From: CAYZWU01 sp964482235
Lineage (GTDB): Bacteria > Planctomycetota > B15-G4 > CAYZWU01
Length of the DNA stretch: 17,904 bases
Assembly (NCBI GenBank): GCA_964482235.1
Contig: CAYZWU010000082.1
Span: 1-17,904 of the forward strand
Reading direction: 5' to 3'
How positions within the stretch are numbered: the first letter of the stretch is position 1; each line of letters starts with the position of its first letter. Below the pieces are notes generated by a model. It was not told the DNA's origin. It was given only the letters and a program-made list of their open reading frames with translations, and made no database searches. Positions 16,527 to 17,904 of this stretch are shown here, in pieces. A program made the position numbers and the translations under genes.

Positions 16527-17717
16527 ATGAAACTCGTCTCGATCTGTGGAGCGTTACTCGCGACCATGATTGCGAGTACAGCCGATGAACTGTCCCTTCC
16601 CGATCCCCTGGAAACCGCCAAGGGGAAAATTATCGATTCTGCGATCGAATGGAGAAACACGCGGCGCCTGGAGATCCTGGAGCTCTTCCGCACCAATGTC
16701 TACGGTCGCGCGCCCGTCGGCCGGCCTGACACGTTGCGGTTCGAGACAAAGGAAACAACGAGAACGGCTCTGTCCGGCGAGGCAACGCGCAAGCTGGTCG
16801 ATATCCACTTCTCGGGCCCGGGCGGGAAGGCAGCGATCCACCTGGCACTTTTCCTCCCGAACGATGTGCCGAAACCTGTGCCGGGCTTCTTGCTGATCTG
16901 CAACAGATCTCGCACGAACATCGATCCTGAACGGAAGACGAGGAGTCCATTCTGGCCGGTGGAGAGCATCGTCGGGCGCGGCTACGCGGCAGCCGCCTTT
17001 CACAACTCCGATCTCGATCCGGACGAGCACGACGGTTTCAAGAACGGCGTCCACGGTATATTCGATCCCCCGTCCGCTCCGCGTGCCGATGATGCCTGGG
17101 GAACCATTGCCGCATGGGCCTGGGGTGCCAGCCGGGTCATGGACTACTTCGAGGCCGACGGCGACATCGACGCGGCGCGAGTGGCCGTGGTCGGGCATTC
17201 GCGCGGTGGCAAGACCGCTCTCTGGTGCGGCGCCGAAGACGAACGCTTCTCGCTGGTGATCAGCAACAACTCCGGCTGCACGGGCGCGGCCCTGGCCAGG
17301 CGAATGAAGGGCGAGAGCATCGATGCCATCAACAGGGCCTTCCCGCACTGGTTCTGCACCAACTACAAGCGGTACAGCAACAATGAGGACGAGCTGCCTG
17401 TCGACCAGCACCAGCTCATTGCTCTGATGGCGCCCCGACCGGTGTACGTGGCCAGTGCCACGAAGGACAGCTGGGCTGATCCCGAGGGGGAATTCCTCGC
17501 CTGCGTTCACGCCGGACCGGTCTACAGGCTCTTCGGCTTCCAGGGCTTGTCCTCCCACGGAATGCCGAAGCCCGATCAGCCGCTTCACGATGGCCGCATC
17601 GGCTACCACATTCGAACGGGAAAGCATGATCTCGTCGAGTATGACTGGAACTGCTTCATGGATTTCGCAGGCAGGCATTGGGGAAAGGCCGTCGAGAAAA
17701 AGGAGTACGGTGAGTAG
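16527..17717 (+). CDS. Secreted glucuronoyl esterase-like carbohydrate esterase (CE15 type)
   Basis: 396 residues with an alpha/beta-hydrolase fold. CE15 enzymes cleave esters of glucuronic acid, for example between xylan side chains and lignin alcohols. A signal peptide (MKLVSICGALLATMIASTAD, cleavage near STA-DE) directs export. The nucleophile S225 lies in VVGHSRGGKTALW. Downstream the bacterial CE15 run is clear: SLVISNNSGCTGAALARR (242-259), the FPHWFCTNY motif (272-280), LPVDQHQLIALMAPRPVYVASA (290-311) and KDSWADPEGEF (313-323). The catalytic histidine is probably H367 (GKHDLVEYDW). E237 or the D314/D318 region are candidates for the acid residue. The start has AAGGAG (16516-16521) 5 nt before ATG. 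It diverges from the sulfatase/glycosidase pair, suggesting a shared substrate with uronic acid and sulfate. Some related proteins are annotated as acetyl xylan esterases, so the ester type is not certain. Confidence 0.88.
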   Translation: MKLVSICGALLATMIASTADELSLPDPLETAKGKIIDSAIEWRNTRRLEILELFRTNVYGRAPVGRPDTLRFETKETTRTALSGEATRKLVDIHFSGPGGKAAIHLALFLPNDVPKPVPGFLLICNRSRTNIDPERKTRSPFWPVESIVGRGYAAAAFHNSDLDPDEHDGFKNGVHGIFDPPSAPRADDAWGTIAAWAWGASRVMDYFEADGDIDAARVAVVGHSRGGKTALWCGAEDERFSLVISNNSGCTGAALARRMKGESIDAINRAFPHWFCTNYKRYSNNEDELPVDQHQLIALMAPRPVYVASATKDSWADPEGEFLACVHAGPVYRLFGFQGLSSHGMPKPDQPLHDGRIGYHIRTGKHDLVEYDWNCFMDFAGRHWGKAVEKKEYGE

Positions 17718-17850
17718 AAGGACACGAGTGAATTGAAAGCCCACATCTCGTTGCATTGATGAAGATCGGATGGAACGGGTGGTGAGGGATCTAATCCATT
17801 GCCGCTGCAGGAGCTATCATCCCCCTGCATCTCCCCGCCCAAAAAAGAGA

Positions 17851-17904
17851 TGGCACGCCCGGAGGGACTCGAACCCCCGACCCTCGGATTAGAAATCCGA
17901 TGCT
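17851..17904 (-). tRNA. tRNA-Arg (anticodon TCT), partial (5' end outside window)
   Basis: The 3' part of a tRNA on the minus strand: anticodon stem TCGGA/TCCGA closing loop TTTCTAA (anticodon TCT), variable loop, T-arm GGGGG-TTCGAGT-CCCTC, acceptor strand CGGGCGT, discriminator G and encoded CCA. The D-arm and 5' acceptor strand lie beyond the window end. A TTTTTT run follows directly on the minus strand and may help termination. The gene is tail-on to the esterase gene; no integrase or repeat marks an insertion here. Confidence 0.93.

Noticed and set aside
17800..17850. Terminator or attachment repeat beside tRNA-Arg
   Set aside because: TGCAGG/CCTGCA is a 6-bp stem with a 12-nt loop and no T-run after it; no tRNA-end duplicate is present.

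Overview
The window looks like a chromosomal segment of a GC-rich, Gram-negative-type bacterium. It encodes an outer-membrane porin, a lipoprotein-type sugar-binding protein, Sec and Tat signal peptides, and tRNA genes with CCA encoded. A secreted DUF1570-like metallopeptidase, a Tat-exported sulfatase, a CE15-like esterase and a very large hybrid kinase together suggest the Planctomycetota/PVC neighbourhood or another polysaccharide-degrading phylum. This taxonomic placement is inference.

Region 1 (1 to about 2,982) is the right end of an integrative element. It carries the C-terminal end of a P4-type phage/plasmid primase, a helix-turn-helix (HTH) excisionase-like protein, a 67-residue protein resembling a free-standing integrase arm-binding domain, a second small HTH protein, and a tyrosine recombinase. 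The last three are tightly packed (ATGA overlap, then a 2-nt gap). The recombinase reads into the 3' end of a tRNA-Lys(CTT) gene on the opposite strand, and its last ~23 codons and stop lie inside that tRNA gene. This marks tRNA-Lys as the attachment site; the element extends left out of the window.

Region 2 (2,913 to 3,154) is a tRNA-His(GTG) / tRNA-Lys(CTT) pair on the minus strand, with a candidate promoter whose -35 box lies in a perfect palindrome.

Region 3 (3,190 to 9,413) is a divergent transport locus. A minus-strand porin of the phosphate-selective OprO/OprP type faces a plus-strand RbsB-RbsA-RbsC-type sugar ABC transporter across a 238-bp regulatory gap. A secreted HExxH metallopeptidase follows 48 nt after the permease and probably shares the transcript. 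Together these would take a small sugar through the outer membrane and then across the inner membrane.

Region 4 (9,414 to 13,027) is a ~650-bp AT-rich-to-mixed leader with a good sigma70-type promoter and an 18-bp LacI-like operator palindrome, followed by a 987-residue dCache hybrid histidine kinase with two receiver domains and no HPt domain.

Region 5 (13,106 to 17,717) is a carbohydrate-degradation locus: a Tat-exported type I sulfatase and a secreted beta-propeller glycosidase-like protein form a minus-strand operon, and a secreted CE15-like glucuronoyl esterase diverges from it. The set suggests attack on a sulfated, uronic-acid-containing polysaccharide. A partial tRNA-Arg(TCT) on the minus strand closes the window.

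I see no CRISPR array, IS transposase or rRNA. The strongest unusual signals are the integrase/tRNA overlap and the operator-bearing leader of the hybrid kinase.
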